A stretch of DNA of 64,000 nucleotides from Miltoncostaea sp050250915 (GTDB lineage: Bacteria; Actinomycetota; Thermoleophilia; Miltoncostaeales; Miltoncostaeaceae): NCBI GenBank assembly GCA_050250915.1, contig JBFWNT010000008.1:62001-126000 (forward strand), given 5' to 3'. Position numbers and translations under genes: made by a program. Under the pieces are notes generated by a model. It was not told where the DNA came from, ran no database searches, and saw nothing but the letters and a program-made list of their open reading frames with translations. Of the stretch, positions 25,011-33,426 are shown piece by piece. Numbering within the stretch: the stretch's first letter is position 1; each line of letters starts with the position of its first letter.

Positions 25011-25888
25011 GCCGGCGGGTCCGGTGGCGCGCTGGGCCGCCCGATGTGGCGGTGCGAGGCGCCCGCGTCCATCGTGCGCGCGTAGCGCCGGGCGAGCCGC
25101 TCGGCGATCGTGACGCTCCGGTGGCGGCCGCCGGTGCAGCCGATCCCCACGACCAGGCTGGTCTTGCCCTCGTCCGCGTAGGCGGGCAGCAGGAAGTCGA
25201 GCAGCGCCTCGAGGCGGTCCTGGAACTCGGTGAAGCCGGGCGCCGCCGTCACGTACTCGGCCACCGGGGCGTCGAGCCCGGTGAACGGCCGCAGCTCGGG
25301 GACGTAGTGGGGGTTGCGCAGGAATCGCACGTCGAACAGCAGGTCGGCGTCGCGCGGCACGCCGTGCTTGTAGCCGAACGAGACGAACTCCACGTGCATC
25401 CGCGGGCGTCCGTCGGGCGGCATCAGCGCCTCGGAGATCTGGCGGCGCAGGTCCCAGATGGAGAGGCCGGTGGTGTCGATGACCACGTCGGCGCGCTCGC
25501 GGACGTCGCTCAGCTCGGCCCGCTCCCGCTCGATGCCGGCGGCCACCGACCCGCCCGGCGACAGGGGGTGCGGCCGGCGCGTCTCGCGGAAGCGGTTGAG
25601 CAGCGTCTCGTCGGACGCCTCCAGGAAGACCACCCGCGGGCGCACGCCGCTGGACTGCTGCACCCGCTCCAGCACGGGCTCCAGCTCGCGGAACCAGACG
25701 CCGCCGCGCACGTCGCACACCACCGCCGCGCGCTCCACGCGGGAGCCCTCCAGCAGCACCAGGTCGGCCAGCGCCGGCAGCAGCCCGGGCGGGAGGTTGT
25801 CGACGCAGAACCAGCCGGCGTCCTCGAAGGTGCCCATCGCCTGGCTCTTCCCGGCGCCGGACATGCCGGTGATGATCGTCAGTTCCAC
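25007..25888 (-). CDS. rapZ: RapZ/YvcJ nucleotide-binding adaptor
   Basis: P-loop GMSGAGKS at residues 8-15, DNLPPGLL, RRPHPLSP, FGYKHGVPRDADLLFDVRFL and the C-terminal IGCTGGRHRSV. In enterobacteria RapZ guides RNase E to small RNAs; in Gram-positives YvcJ affects envelope and competence, so the exact role here is open. 293 residues. GTG start lies inside the uvrC 3' end (10-base overlap), and it is followed by yvcK with a four-base overlap. Confidence 0.95.
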   Translation of the reverse strand: MELTIITGMSGAGKSQAMGTFEDAGWFCVDNLPPGLLPALADLVLLEGSRVERAAVVCDVRGGVWFRELEPVLERVQQSSGVRPRVVFLEASDETLLNRFRETRRPHPLSPGGSVAAGIERERAELSDVRERADVVIDTTGLSIWDLRRQISEALMPPDGRPRMHVEFVSFGYKHGVPRDADLLFDVRFLRNPHYVPELRPFTGLDAPVAEYVTAAPGFTEFQDRLEALLDFLLPAYADEGKTSLVVGIGCTGGRHRSVTIAERLARRYARTMDAGASHRHIGRPSAPPDPPA

Positions 25889-27819
25889 CGGGCCTCGTCA
25901 CCGTCGCCGACGCGGGCGGCGCCCCCGCCGGGAGCCGCGGTCTTGTGCAGGCGGTCGTACACGTCGCGGGCCACCTTCGACGGCACCCCCGGCACGGCCT
26001 CCAGCTCCTCGCGGCTCGCGGCCAGGAAGCGGTCGGCCGATCCGAAGTGGCGCAGCAGCGCCGCCTTCCGCGACGGGCCCACACCGGGCAGCGCGTCGAA
26101 CACGCTCTCGGTCATCCCCCGGCCCCGGCGGCCGCGGTGGTGGCGCAGGGCGAAGCGGTGGGCCTCGTCGCGGATGTGCTGGAGCACGCGCAGGGCGGCC
26201 GATCCCTCGTCCAGCAGCAGCGGGTCGGAGCGCCCCGGGCGGAACACCTCCTCGCGCTTCTTCGCCAGGCTCACGATCGGCACGTCCCCCGCCCCGGCCG
26301 CGGCCAGGCCGGCCAGCGCCGCGCCGAGCTGACCCTTGCCGCCGTCGATCACCACCAGGCCCGGGCGCGCGCCGAACGAGGGGTCGTCCTCCCCGGCCGT
26401 CATCCGCGAGAAGCGCCGGGTGATGGCCTCCTCCATGCGGGCGAAGTCGTCGGGGCCGCCGTCGTAGCGCATGGTGAACGTGCGGTAGTGCGACTTGGCG
26501 GGCGCGCCGCCCTCGAACACCACCATCGACGCCACCGCGTAGGTGTCGCCCAGGTTGGAGATGTCGTAGCACTCGATCCGCACCGGCGGCGCGGGCAGGT
26601 CCAGGCGCGCCTGGAGGTCGGCCAGGGCGTCGCGGCGGCGGGCGCGCGCCTGCTCGTGGCGGCGCACGTCCTGCTCCAGGGCGAAGCGGGCGTTGCGGGT
26701 CGCGAGCTCGGCCATCCGCCGCTTGTCGCCGCGCGCGGCGGCGCGCACCTCCACCCGGCTGCCCTTGCGGTCGGTCAGGAGGGCCTCCAGGTCGGCGGCG
26801 GCCTCGCTGTCCTGGGCCACGATCACCCGCGACGGGATGGCCAGCGCCAGCGCGTAGTACTCGTACGCGAACTGGACCAGCACGGTGGCCTCGTCCTCCG
26901 CGCCGGCGGCGTCGAGGAAGAACGACTGGCGGTCCTGCACCACGCCGTCGCGTACCTGGAGCACCTGCACGTTGGCGGTGTCCCCCTCCAGGGCGACGCC
27001 CAGCACGTCGGCGGTCCCCACCGAGCCGGCGGTGGCGAACTGGCGCTCCATCAGGTGGCGCATCGCCTGGAGCCGGTTGCGCAGCGACGCCGCCCGCTCG
27101 AACTCCTGGGCGGCCGCGGCGTCGCGCATCTCGCCCTCGAGCTCCTTCTCCAGGCCACGGTAGCGGCCGGAGAGGAACGCGATGATCTGGTCGATCAGCG
27201 CCCGGTAGTCGTCCTTCGAGATGTAGCCGACGCACGGCGCCAGGCACCGCTTGATGTGGTAGTCGAGGCACGGGACGCCGGACGGGCGGCCGGGCTCGCG
27301 GCCCTCGCAGGGGCGGCTCGGGAAGACCTTGTTGATGAGGTTGAGGGTGTCCCGCACCTTGTAGGCGTTGGAGAACGGCCCGAAGTAGAGCCGGTCGCGC
27401 CGGTGCGCCTCGCGCGTGAAGTAGACGCGCGGGTAGTCCTCGTCGAGGCTGATCCCGATGTACGGGTAGCTCTTGTCGTCGCGCAGCCGCACGTTGAACG
27501 GCGGGCGGTGCGTCTTCACGAGGTTGGCCTCGAGGATCAGCGCCTCGCTCTCCGACCCCGTCACGAACGTGTCGACGCGGGCGATCCGCCCAACCAGCTC
27601 GTCGATCTTGGGGTGCAGCCCCCCACGGGCGCTCATGCGGCGCCGCGCCGCCCCCTCGTCCGGGCGCAGCGGGGCCTGGAAGTACGAGAGCACCCGCTTG
27701 CGGACGCTCTTCGCCTTCCCGACGTAGAGCACCCGGTCGGAGGCGTCACGGTAGATGTAGACGCCGGGACCGGTGGGCAGGTTCGCGAGCTGCTCGCGGA
27801 GTTCGGCGGCGTCGGACAC
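25879..27819 (-). CDS. uvrC: Excinuclease ABC subunit C
   Basis: Makes both incisions in nucleotide excision repair. GIY-YIG domain (GPGVYIYRD...VLYVGKAKSV), a Cys motif (CLDYHIKRCLAPCVGYIS), UVR region, RNase H-like domain (IECYDISN, FTMRYDGGPDDFARM, VIDGGKGQ) and C-terminal helix-hairpin-helix (LPGVGPSRKAALLRHFGS). 646 residues. GTG 27819 is placed by the TATACT promoter 10 bases upstream and by homologue length. Confidence 0.97.
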   Translation of the reverse strand: MSDAAELREQLANLPTGPGVYIYRDASDRVLYVGKAKSVRKRVLSYFQAPLRPDEGAARRRMSARGGLHPKIDELVGRIARVDTFVTGSESEALILEANLVKTHRPPFNVRLRDDKSYPYIGISLDEDYPRVYFTREAHRRDRLYFGPFSNAYKVRDTLNLINKVFPSRPCEGREPGRPSGVPCLDYHIKRCLAPCVGYISKDDYRALIDQIIAFLSGRYRGLEKELEGEMRDAAAAQEFERAASLRNRLQAMRHLMERQFATAGSVGTADVLGVALEGDTANVQVLQVRDGVVQDRQSFFLDAAGAEDEATVLVQFAYEYYALALAIPSRVIVAQDSEAAADLEALLTDRKGSRVEVRAAARGDKRRMAELATRNARFALEQDVRRHEQARARRRDALADLQARLDLPAPPVRIECYDISNLGDTYAVASMVVFEGGAPAKSHYRTFTMRYDGGPDDFARMEEAITRRFSRMTAGEDDPSFGARPGLVVIDGGKGQLGAALAGLAAAGAGDVPIVSLAKKREEVFRPGRSDPLLLDEGSAALRVLQHIRDEAHRFALRHHRGRRGRGMTESVFDALPGVGPSRKAALLRHFGSADRFLAASREELEAVPGVPSKVARDVYDRLHKTAAPGGGAARVGDGDEARWN

Positions 27820-27829
27820 TCTCCGTCCG

Positions 27830-27835
27830 AGTATA
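27830..27835 (-). promoter_or_regulatory. -10 element of uvrC
   Basis: Minus-strand TATACT, the closest match to consensus in the window, 10 bases before GTG 27819. No LexA box is visible here. Confidence 0.55.
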
Positions 27836-27855
27836 GGTCGGCCGTCCAGCCGAAA

Positions 27856-27902
27856 CTTGCGTGACGCAACCCGCCGTGGGAGGGTCACTTCCGTCACGCA
27901 AG
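27856..27902. promoter_or_regulatory. Inverted repeat operator of the nitroreductase gene
   Basis: CTTGCGTGACG (27856-27866) and CGTCACGCAAG (27892-27902) are perfect 11-bp inverted arms 25 bases apart; GAGGGT at 27880-27885 between them could be the -10. The half-site resembles that in front of the HxlR gene (CTTGC-T-AC), suggesting one regulator for both. Confidence 0.55.
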
Positions 27903-27922
27903 CCAGTCTCGGAGGTGGCACG

Positions 27923-28612
27923 ATGGACGCGCTCGACGCGATCCGCAAGCGGCGCAGCGTGCGCCGGTACACCGACCGGCCGGTGTCCGACGAGGACATC
28001 GACCGCATCATGCGCCTCGCGCTCCTCGCCCCCACGGGGCACAACGCGCAGGCCTGGAGCTTCATCGTCGTCCGGGAGCCGGCGCGGCGCGCCGCGCTGG
28101 CCGAGTTGGTGCTGCGCGGCGCCGCCGAGTACTTCCGCATCAACCGGCCGCAGAAGGATCGCAGCGACGCGGAGCACGCCGAGTGGGCGGCCGGGTACGC
28201 CGAGACCGCCCTGGGCAGCTACCGCGACGTGCCCGTCTGGATCGCGGCCCTGAGCGTCCCCCGGTTCACGTTCCCGGACGAGCCGATGAAGCAGCGGATC
28301 GAGACGTTCAGCGAGCACACGTCGGTGGCGTTCGCGCTGGAGAACCTGTTCGTGGCCGCGCGGGCCCTGGGACTGGGCACCACCCCCACGATCTTCCACT
28401 GGTTCGTGGAGGACGAGTACCGGGACCTGCTCGGCATCCCTGCCGAGCACGGGGTCCACTACCTCACGCCGCTGGGATATCCGGTCGAGTTCCCGGTCGG
28501 GCTGCGGCCGGAGGCGGCGGCGGTGCGGCGTCCGTGGCGGACGCTGGTGCACGACGAGGAGTGGGGCCGTCCCCGGCAGGAGGAGCCTGCGCCGGCGCCG
28601 TCCGCGGCCTGA
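27923..28612 (+). CDS. Nitroreductase-family FMN oxidoreductase
   Basis: 229 residues. RKRRSVRRYTDRPV is the FMN-phosphate loop, LLAPTGHNAQAWSF the second contact, and ALENLFVAARALGLGTT plus GYPVEF the C-terminal core. Expected to reduce nitroaromatics, quinones or similar with NAD(P)H. ATG with GGAGGT 6 bases upstream. The 3' end overlaps the convergent MFS gene by 149 bases. Control by the nearby HxlR regulator is likely from shared operator half-sites. Confidence 0.93.
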   Translation: MDALDAIRKRRSVRRYTDRPVSDEDIDRIMRLALLAPTGHNAQAWSFIVVREPARRAALAELVLRGAAEYFRINRPQKDRSDAEHAEWAAGYAETALGSYRDVPVWIAALSVPRFTFPDEPMKQRIETFSEHTSVAFALENLFVAARALGLGTTPTIFHWFVEDEYRDLLGIPAEHGVHYLTPLGYPVEFPVGLRPEAAAVRRPWRTLVHDEEWGRPRQEEPAPAPSAA

Positions 28613-29954
28613 CGGCCCTCGCGGGGAGCCTCAGGGCGAGCGCCCCGGCGGCCAGGGCGCTCGCCCCCATGAACACCCACCCGGCACGGAAGCCGGACAG
28701 GTCCACGCCGTCCCCCATGATGGCCACGAAGGCGGCGACCCCCACCACCCCGCCGATCTGGCGGGCGGTGTTGAACAGGGCGCTCCCGGTGGCGGTGCGG
28801 CCGGCCGGCAGCCCGGACACCGCCGCGCCGGCCAGGATCGGGAACACCAGGGCCACGCCGATGCCGCTCAGCAGCATCCCGGGGAGCAGGCCGCCCAGGT
28901 AGTCGGGCGTCGTCCCTGCGCGGAGGATCCACCACAGGTTCCCGGCGGCGAACGCGGCGGAGCCGGCCAGCACCAGCGGGCGCGTCCCCAGGCGCCCCGC
29001 GAGTGCGCCCGCGGGCCCCGACAGCAGCGCCACCATCAGCGGCCCCGGCGCGAAGGCGATGCCGGCCTGGAGCGTCGAGTAGTCCCATACGTCCGTCAGG
29101 AACAGCGCCGTGGAGAGCAGCAGCGAGAAGAACCCCATCGAGAACAGGAACACGCCGGCGTCGGCCACCGCCGCGCCGGGGGCGCGCAGCAGCGCGGGCT
29201 CCACCACGGGCGCGGGGTGACGGGCCGAACGGAGGGCGAACCCGGCGCCGGCGGCCAGGGCCAGGGCCCATGCGCCGAGCACCCCGGGGCTCGCCCAGCC
29301 CCACTCCCCGCCCTCGACGATGCCGAGCGCGAGCGCCCCGACGGCGACCACCAGCAGCAGGGCGCCGGCCAGGTCGGGCCGCTGGGCGCGGTCGGCGTCC
29401 CGGGACTCCTCGAGCTGCCGGACCGCCGCCACCGCGATGACCACCGCGAGAGGCAGGTTGATCAGGAAGATGCCGCGCCAGCTCCACTCCACGAGCAGGC
29501 CGCCCACCGTGGGGCCGAGCGTGGCCGCGACGGCCGCGCCGGCGGTCCAGAGGCCCACGGCCGCCGCCCGCCGCTCCGGCGGGAACTCGCGTACCACCAG
29601 CGCCAGGGACGTGGGGATCATGAGGGCGGCGCCCACCGCCTGCACCACCCGCGCCGCGACCAGCCACCAGGGACCGGGCGCCGCCGCGCAGAGGGCCGAC
29701 GCGACCGCGAACACCCCGAGCCCGGTCAGGAACAGGCGCTTGCGCCCCAGCAGGTCGGCGAGCCGCCCCGCGGGGACCAGGAGCGCGGCGAACACGATGG
29801 CGTAGGCGCTCAGCACCCACTGCAGGTCGGACAGCGACGCCGACGGGAACTCGGCCCCGATCGCCGGGAAGGCGATGTTGACCACGAACAGATCGAGGTT
29901 GGCGAGGAAGGCCCCCGCCGTCGCGATCACCAGCACCCGCCACTGTCGCGTCAC
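28464..29954 (-). CDS. MFS drug:H+ antiporter (DHA2/EmrB-like)
   Basis: About 14 membrane segments in 496 residues. FLANLDLFVVNIAFPAIG is motif D1 of DHA2 exporters, GRLADLLGRKRLFLTGL motif A, and GPTVGGLLVEWSWRGIFLINLPL motif C. GTG 29954 has GGAGG 4 bases upstream. The last 60 residues are a Pro/Ala/Arg-rich tail that reads antisense to the nitroreductase 3' end, an unusually long convergent overlap. Divergent from the HxlR gene across a shared operator. Confidence 0.92.
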   Translation of the reverse strand: MTRQWRVLVIATAGAFLANLDLFVVNIAFPAIGAEFPSASLSDLQWVLSAYAIVFAALLVPAGRLADLLGRKRLFLTGLGVFAVASALCAAAPGPWWLVAARVVQAVGAALMIPTSLALVVREFPPERRAAAVGLWTAGAAVAATLGPTVGGLLVEWSWRGIFLINLPLAVVIAVAAVRQLEESRDADRAQRPDLAGALLLVVAVGALALGIVEGGEWGWASPGVLGAWALALAAGAGFALRSARHPAPVVEPALLRAPGAAVADAGVFLFSMGFFSLLLSTALFLTDVWDYSTLQAGIAFAPGPLMVALLSGPAGALAGRLGTRPLVLAGSAAFAAGNLWWILRAGTTPDYLGGLLPGMLLSGIGVALVFPILAGAAVSGLPAGRTATGSALFNTARQIGGVVGVAAFVAIMGDGVDLSGFRAGWVFMGASALAAGALALRLPARAVRPRTAPAQAPPAGDGPTPRRAPASATDAAPPPPPAAARPGTRPDIPAA

Positions 29955-29979
29955 GTCGCCTCCGGCCGTCGCCGACTTA

Positions 29980-30021
29980 CTTGCTTCACAAAAGTTAGTG
30001 TAGTGACTTCTGTGATGCAAG
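29980..30021. promoter_or_regulatory. Inverted repeat operator between MFS and HxlR genes
   Basis: CTTGCTTCACAAAAGT (29980-29995) and ACTTCTGTGATGCAAG (30006-30021) are inverted 16-mers matching at 14 of 16 positions, separated by 10 bases. The site lies just upstream of the HxlR -10 and within the divergent MFS promoter, ideal for control of both. Confidence 0.65.
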
Positions 30022-30025
30022 CCGC

Positions 30026-30031
30026 TAGGAT
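30026..30031 (+). promoter_or_regulatory. -10 element of the HxlR gene
   Basis: TAGGAT, 6 bases before GTG 30038; leaderless spacing. Confidence 0.55.
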
Positions 30032-30037
30032 GGCGGC

Positions 30038-30517
30038 GTGCTTCCGCGCGACTACTCCACGCAGAACTGCTCACTGGCACGCGCCCTGGAGGTCCTGGGC
30101 GAGCGGTGGACGATGCTGGTGCTGCGCGACGCCTTCCAGGGCGTGACCCGCTTCGAGCTGTTCCAGCGGCGGCTGAAGATCGCGCCGAACATCCTGACCA
30201 AGCGCCTCGCGACCCTGGTCGAGGCGGGCGTGCTCGAGCGCCGCCGCTACCAGGAGCGCCCCGAGCGCTTCGAGTACGTGCTCACCCCCGCCGGCAAGGA
30301 GCTGCTGCCCGCGCTGGTGGACCTGATGCGCTGGGGCGACGCCCACCTGGCCCCCGACGGCGCGCCCGCCGTCCTGCGCCATGCGGGCTGCGGCGGCGAG
30401 CTGGGACGCGGCGCGGTGTGCGACCGCTGCGGCACGCCGGTGGAGGCGGACGACGTGGAGTGGTACCGCGGCCCGGGGACCCACCGGACCCCCGGCGAGC
30501 GGATGGTCCCCGCCTAG
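30038..30517 (+). CDS. HxlR-family transcriptional regulator
   Basis: Winged helix of the HxlR type: NCSLARALEVLGERWTMLVLRDAF, RFELFQRRLKIAPNILTKRLATL and RFEYVLTPAGKEL. The canonical N-terminal Cys (residue 10) could sense redox or electrophiles. A second element at the C-terminus, HAGCGGELGRGAVCDRCG, resembles a zinc ribbon, as in some family members. 159 residues. Leaderless GTG start. Its stop shares CTAG with the SGNH hydrolase stop. Probably represses the MFS exporter, the nitroreductase and itself. Confidence 0.93.
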   Translation: MLPRDYSTQNCSLARALEVLGERWTMLVLRDAFQGVTRFELFQRRLKIAPNILTKRLATLVEAGVLERRRYQERPERFEYVLTPAGKELLPALVDLMRWGDAHLAPDGAPAVLRHAGCGGELGRGAVCDRCGTPVEADDVEWYRGPGTHRTPGERMVPA

Positions 30518-31539
30518 CTCCCGCCGGGCGTCGCGACGAGCGCGGCGCCGACGGCGCGGGCGTAGGCCGCCTGGCCCTTCGGGCCGGGGTGCAGCGACGT
30601 CCGCTTCGGCGCGCCCAGGGCGGTCAGGCGCACGCCGTTGATCCAGGGCGCCGCGGTGCACAGCCGGTGGCCGCGGAAGGCCGGGTCGGACGCGACGAAC
30701 GCGACGATCTGGGTGGCGTCCGCCGCCCGCAGGCGGGCGACGGCCTGGGCCACCCCGGCCTGCGCCGCGCCGTTGAGGTCCCCGGCGACGGCGTTGAGGA
30801 AGCGCGCGCCGGTCCGCGTGACCCGCACGGGCGTCCGGAGCGGCGTGACCCCGATGCGGCAGGCGGGAACGCCGCCGACGGAGGCGTCGGCCCGGTAGCC
30901 GCGGCCGCCCTCCGCGAACGGCCGGGGGTAGCCCACCACCAGGAGCCGCCCGCCCGGCGCCATCCGCGACGCCACCGTCACGTACGCGCCGGCGAGGGTC
31001 GCCTGGAGGCCGCGCAGGCCCGCGCGGGCGGTCCGCTGCGCCGCCGACCCGGCCTGCGCGCACGCGGCGTTGCCGGGGTCCTCGGGCCGGTACGCGCACG
31101 CGCGCAGCACCCGGTCGAAGCCGGCGTCGTTGCCCCCGATCGACAGCGTCGCGACCGTCGTCGCCGATGTGACCGCGTCGATCTGGGGCGGCTCCCTCTC
31201 CCCGAGGGCCGCGAACTGGTCGTCGGGGGCCGTGAGGTCCGCGGCCGTCGCGCCGGAGCAGGCCACGAACGTCAACGCCGGCGACCCCAGCCGCGTCTGC
31301 ACGCGGAACGCCCAGGACGTGGACGAGCGGTGGCACCCGGTGGAGCTCCGCCCGCCCGTCGTCGGGTCCGGGAAGGACGTGCCGGGGAGGTAGGTGTCGG
31401 GCGCCGCCCCCTCCCCGGAGGCGTACGAGTCGCCGAGCGCGACGTACGAGGCCGGCTCGACGTCCTGCGCCGCCGCCGTCGCCGTGAGCAGGGCCGGCGC
31501 CGCCAGGAGCACTGCGATCGCCGGGACGGTGATGCGCAT
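30514..31539 (-). CDS. Secreted SGNH/GDSL hydrolase
   Basis: Signal peptide (MRITVPAIAVLLAAPALLTATAAAQ), then block I YVALGDSYASGEG with the nucleophilic Ser, LSIGGNDAGF (block III Asn) and TSLHPGPKGQAAYA with the catalytic His and Asp equivalent. Six or more cysteines suggest disulfides, as in Streptomyces scoe lipase SCO1725-like enzymes. 341 residues. ATG 31539 with TAGGGT 8 bases upstream. Likely an exported lipase or esterase. Confidence 0.92.
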   Translation of the reverse strand: MRITVPAIAVLLAAPALLTATAAAQDVEPASYVALGDSYASGEGAAPDTYLPGTSFPDPTTGGRSSTGCHRSSTSWAFRVQTRLGSPALTFVACSGATAADLTAPDDQFAALGEREPPQIDAVTSATTVATLSIGGNDAGFDRVLRACAYRPEDPGNAACAQAGSAAQRTARAGLRGLQATLAGAYVTVASRMAPGGRLLVVGYPRPFAEGGRGYRADASVGGVPACRIGVTPLRTPVRVTRTGARFLNAVAGDLNGAAQAGVAQAVARLRAADATQIVAFVASDPAFRGHRLCTAAPWINGVRLTALGAPKRTSLHPGPKGQAAYARAVGAALVATPGGS

Positions 31540-31547
31540 CGCTGCCG

Positions 31548-31553
31548 ACCCTA
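31548..31553 (-). promoter_or_regulatory. -10 element of the SGNH hydrolase gene
   Basis: Minus-strand TAGGGT, 8 bases before ATG 31539. Confidence 0.45.
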
Positions 31554-31610
31554 CCCGCCCGCGGCCGCCGCGACGCCCCCTCGCGGGTGGCGGCCCCCGG
31601 GGCGGCGTCG

Positions 31611-31616
31611 TAGGGT
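31611..31616 (+). promoter_or_regulatory. -10 element of the SpoIIAA-like gene
   Basis: TAGGGT, 7 bases before ATG 31624; no ribosome site. Confidence 0.5.
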
Positions 31617-31623
31617 CGGGCAC

Positions 31624-32001
31624 ATGGTCGAGCGGATGACGGACATGCCCCCGGGGACCCTCGGGTTCCGCCTGGCGGGCGACGTGACGCGCGAGGACTA
31701 TGACCGGGTGCTCGTCCCCGACCTCCGGGCCGCGATGGAGTCGGGCGAGGGGCTGCGGACGCTCTACCTGATCGAGGACCTCGACGACATGGAGGCGGGC
31801 GCCCTCTGGGCCGACACGAAGCTCGGGTTCGACATGGGCGTCCGGCACCGCGGCGACTGGGAGCGGTCCGCGATCGTCACGGACATCTCCTGGATGGTCC
31901 AGGCGATGAAGCTCTTCGGCTGGATGGTCCCCGGGGAGACGCGCGTGTACCCCGTCGCGGACCTCGAGGCCGCCAAGGCCTGGGTGGTCGGGGGCGGCTG
32001 A
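31624..32001 (+). CDS. SpoIIAA-like (STAS-fold) protein
   Basis: 125 residues. GFRLAGDVTREDYDRVLVPDLRAAM followed by LRTLYLIED, GALWADTKLGFDMGVRHRGDWERSAIVTD and LFGWMVPGETRVYPVADLEAAKAWV is the pattern of SpoIIAA-like (PF11964) proteins, a STAS-type fold that may bind a lipid or hydrophobic ligand. The phosphorylatable Ser of true anti-sigma antagonists is not evident. Leaderless ATG start. Stands alone, convergent with the DUF385-like gene. Confidence 0.88.
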   Translation: MVERMTDMPPGTLGFRLAGDVTREDYDRVLVPDLRAAMESGEGLRTLYLIEDLDDMEAGALWADTKLGFDMGVRHRGDWERSAIVTDISWMVQAMKLFGWMVPGETRVYPVADLEAAKAWVVGGG

Positions 32002-32007
32002 CCCGTC

Positions 32008-32403
32008 CTACGGGGCGACGCGCAGGAGGCGGAAGTCCCTCCGTCTCAGGAGGCGCAGGACCCAGCGGGCCGGGATCGGGTAGGCGGCGCGGCCGCGCTC
32101 CGGGTCGCACGGCGCGATCCCGTCGACGCGCCACTCCCGGCCGCCCCGCACCACGACGCAGCCGCCCGCGGCGACGGTGTTGCGGTACCAGTCGACCGTG
32201 TCGCCGTAGGTGAGCTCGGCGACGAACCCCTCCGGCGCCCGCGCCAGGATGACCGGCGCCTCGTAGGTGCGTCCGGAGCGGCGCCCCGTGTGCCGGATCA
32301 CCCAGAACGGCCCGTGGCCCCACTTCGCCAGCCGGATGGTGCCCGTGTTGAGCGTGTGGCCGATGAACGTGAGCCAGCGCTCGCGCAGGGTCGCGCGGTC
32401 CAT
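32008..32403 (-). CDS. F420-type deazaflavin-dependent nitroreductase (DUF385)
   Basis: 131 residues of the DUF385/Ddn split-barrel family: GPFWVIRHTGRRSGRTYEAPV is the conserved R-x-SG-x-x-x-x-PV cofactor loop, and TYGDTVDWYRNTVAAGGCVV the central region. Expected to use coenzyme F420 or a related cofactor. ATG 32403 with TAGCCT 6 bases upstream. Lies seven bases from the end of the SpoIIAA-like gene. Confidence 0.88.
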   Translation of the reverse strand: MDRATLRERWLTFIGHTLNTGTIRLAKWGHGPFWVIRHTGRRSGRTYEAPVILARAPEGFVAELTYGDTVDWYRNTVAAGGCVVVRGGREWRVDGIAPCDPERGRAAYPIPARWVLRLLRRRDFRLLRVAP

Positions 32404-32409
32404 GGGGCG

Positions 32410-32415
32410 AGGCTA
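32410..32415 (-). promoter_or_regulatory. -10 element of the DUF385 gene
   Basis: Minus-strand TAGCCT, 6 bases before ATG 32403. It overlaps the stop region of the upstream lipoprotein gene. Confidence 0.45.
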
Positions 32416-32961
32416 GCCCCCGTCGGGGCCGACGTACCACCCGCCGCCGAGCCGCTCGAACGTCGGGGCCCGCTCGGTGGAGCCCTCCGAGCCGCGGTAG
32501 ACCGCCGTCGCACGCGCCGAGTCGCCGCTCACCTCGACGTCGTCCAGCGTGTAGGCCACGTCGTCGCCGTCGAAGCTCTTGATGGCGAGCGCGCCGGCCC
32601 GGAGGGCCGAGGGGCAGTCGTCGCCGAAGCCCTGCTGCTTCCCCTCCATCACCGCCTGGGCCTCACCGGCCGGGCTGAGGCGCGAGCAGGCCTCGGTGCC
32701 GTCGAGGTCCAGGAACGCCGCGGCGTACTCGTCGTAGACCTCACGGATCGCCGCTTCGTCGCCACCGCCGGGCTCGTCCGTCGCCACGGTCGCCGGCGCA
32801 GTGGCCGGCGGGGCCGGGAGCACGACCGGGGGCACCGGGAGGGTCTCGGTGACCGTGACCGTGACGGACCCGAGCGTCTGGGAGGCGTCGTCGCCGCCGC
32901 CGCAGCCCGCGGCCAGGGCGAGCGTGGACAGGCACGCGCACACCAGCAGCGGCAGCTTCAT
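32413..32961 (-). CDS. Lipoprotein with NTF2-like domain
   Basis: Signal and lipobox MKLPLLVCACLSTLALAAGC, then a Thr/Val/Pro-rich linker (residues 25-60) and a globular domain AAIREVYDEYAAAFLDLDGTEACSRLSPAGEAQ...CPSAL, ending FERLGGGWYVGPDGG. This pattern, with one Cys pair, is that of NTF2-like lipoproteins common in actinobacteria. ATG 32961 has GAGGA about 10 bases upstream. 182 residues. No catalytic function can be assigned. Confidence 0.75.
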   Translation of the reverse strand: MKLPLLVCACLSTLALAAGCGGGDDASQTLGSVTVTVTETLPVPPVVLPAPPATAPATVATDEPGGGDEAAIREVYDEYAAAFLDLDGTEACSRLSPAGEAQAVMEGKQQGFGDDCPSALRAGALAIKSFDGDDVAYTLDDVEVSGDSARATAVYRGSEGSTERAPTFERLGGGWYVGPDGG

Positions 32962-33084
32962 GGGTCCGGCGTCCTCGGTCGGGTCGATCGGGCCGCACAC
33001 CTCTACCCGCCGGCCGCCGATCGGGCCAGCCGGACCGTGAGACGCTCAGCCCGGGGACCTCTCTCCCTGCGGTGCGCGAGCCGG

Positions 33085-33426
33085 TCAGGCGTCGGTGCAC
33101 AATGGGTACGCCTGGGCCAGGAGCAGCAGACCGATGGCGGCCGGCGCGAACACCGCGCCGAGCACGAACGCGAGGATGCTCGCGGTCAGCGCGCCGCCGG
33201 AGCGGGTCCGGGATCCGGCGGTGTAGCCGAGGGCCATGGCCGCCGCGGCGCTCACGAGCCCGACGACGCCCAGGGCGCGAATGGAGCCCGCCGAGGGGAA
33301 GCCGGCCGACCAACAGTCGCTGGTCTTCATCCACACCGATGCGAAGATCACCGCCGTACCCGCCAGCGCGGCGAGCGCGAGCGAAAGGCCCGGCGCCCCG
33401 CGGAGGTCTCGCTGCTGGCCGGTCAC
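33085..33426 (-). CDS. Small membrane protein, unknown
   Basis: About 113 residues with three or four hydrophobic segments (LSLALAALAGTAVIFASVWM; LGVVGLVSAAAAMALGY; ASILAFVLGAVFAPAAIGLLLLA) and cysteines facing outside (SDCWSAG, YPLCTDA). No family recognised. GTG 33426 overlaps the stop of the 33-residue ORF upstream by four bases, suggesting coupling. An earlier start at 33447 is possible. Confidence 0.55.
   Translation of the reverse strand: MTGQQRDLRGAPGLSLALAALAGTAVIFASVWMKTSDCWSAGFPSAGSIRALGVVGLVSAAAAMALGYTAGSRTRSGGALTASILAFVLGAVFAPAAIGLLLLAQAYPLCTDA

Noticed and set aside
24054..27819. WhiA expected near yvcK
   Set aside because: No protein with WhiA (LAGLIDADG-like plus HTH) motifs is found in any frame between gap and uvrC.
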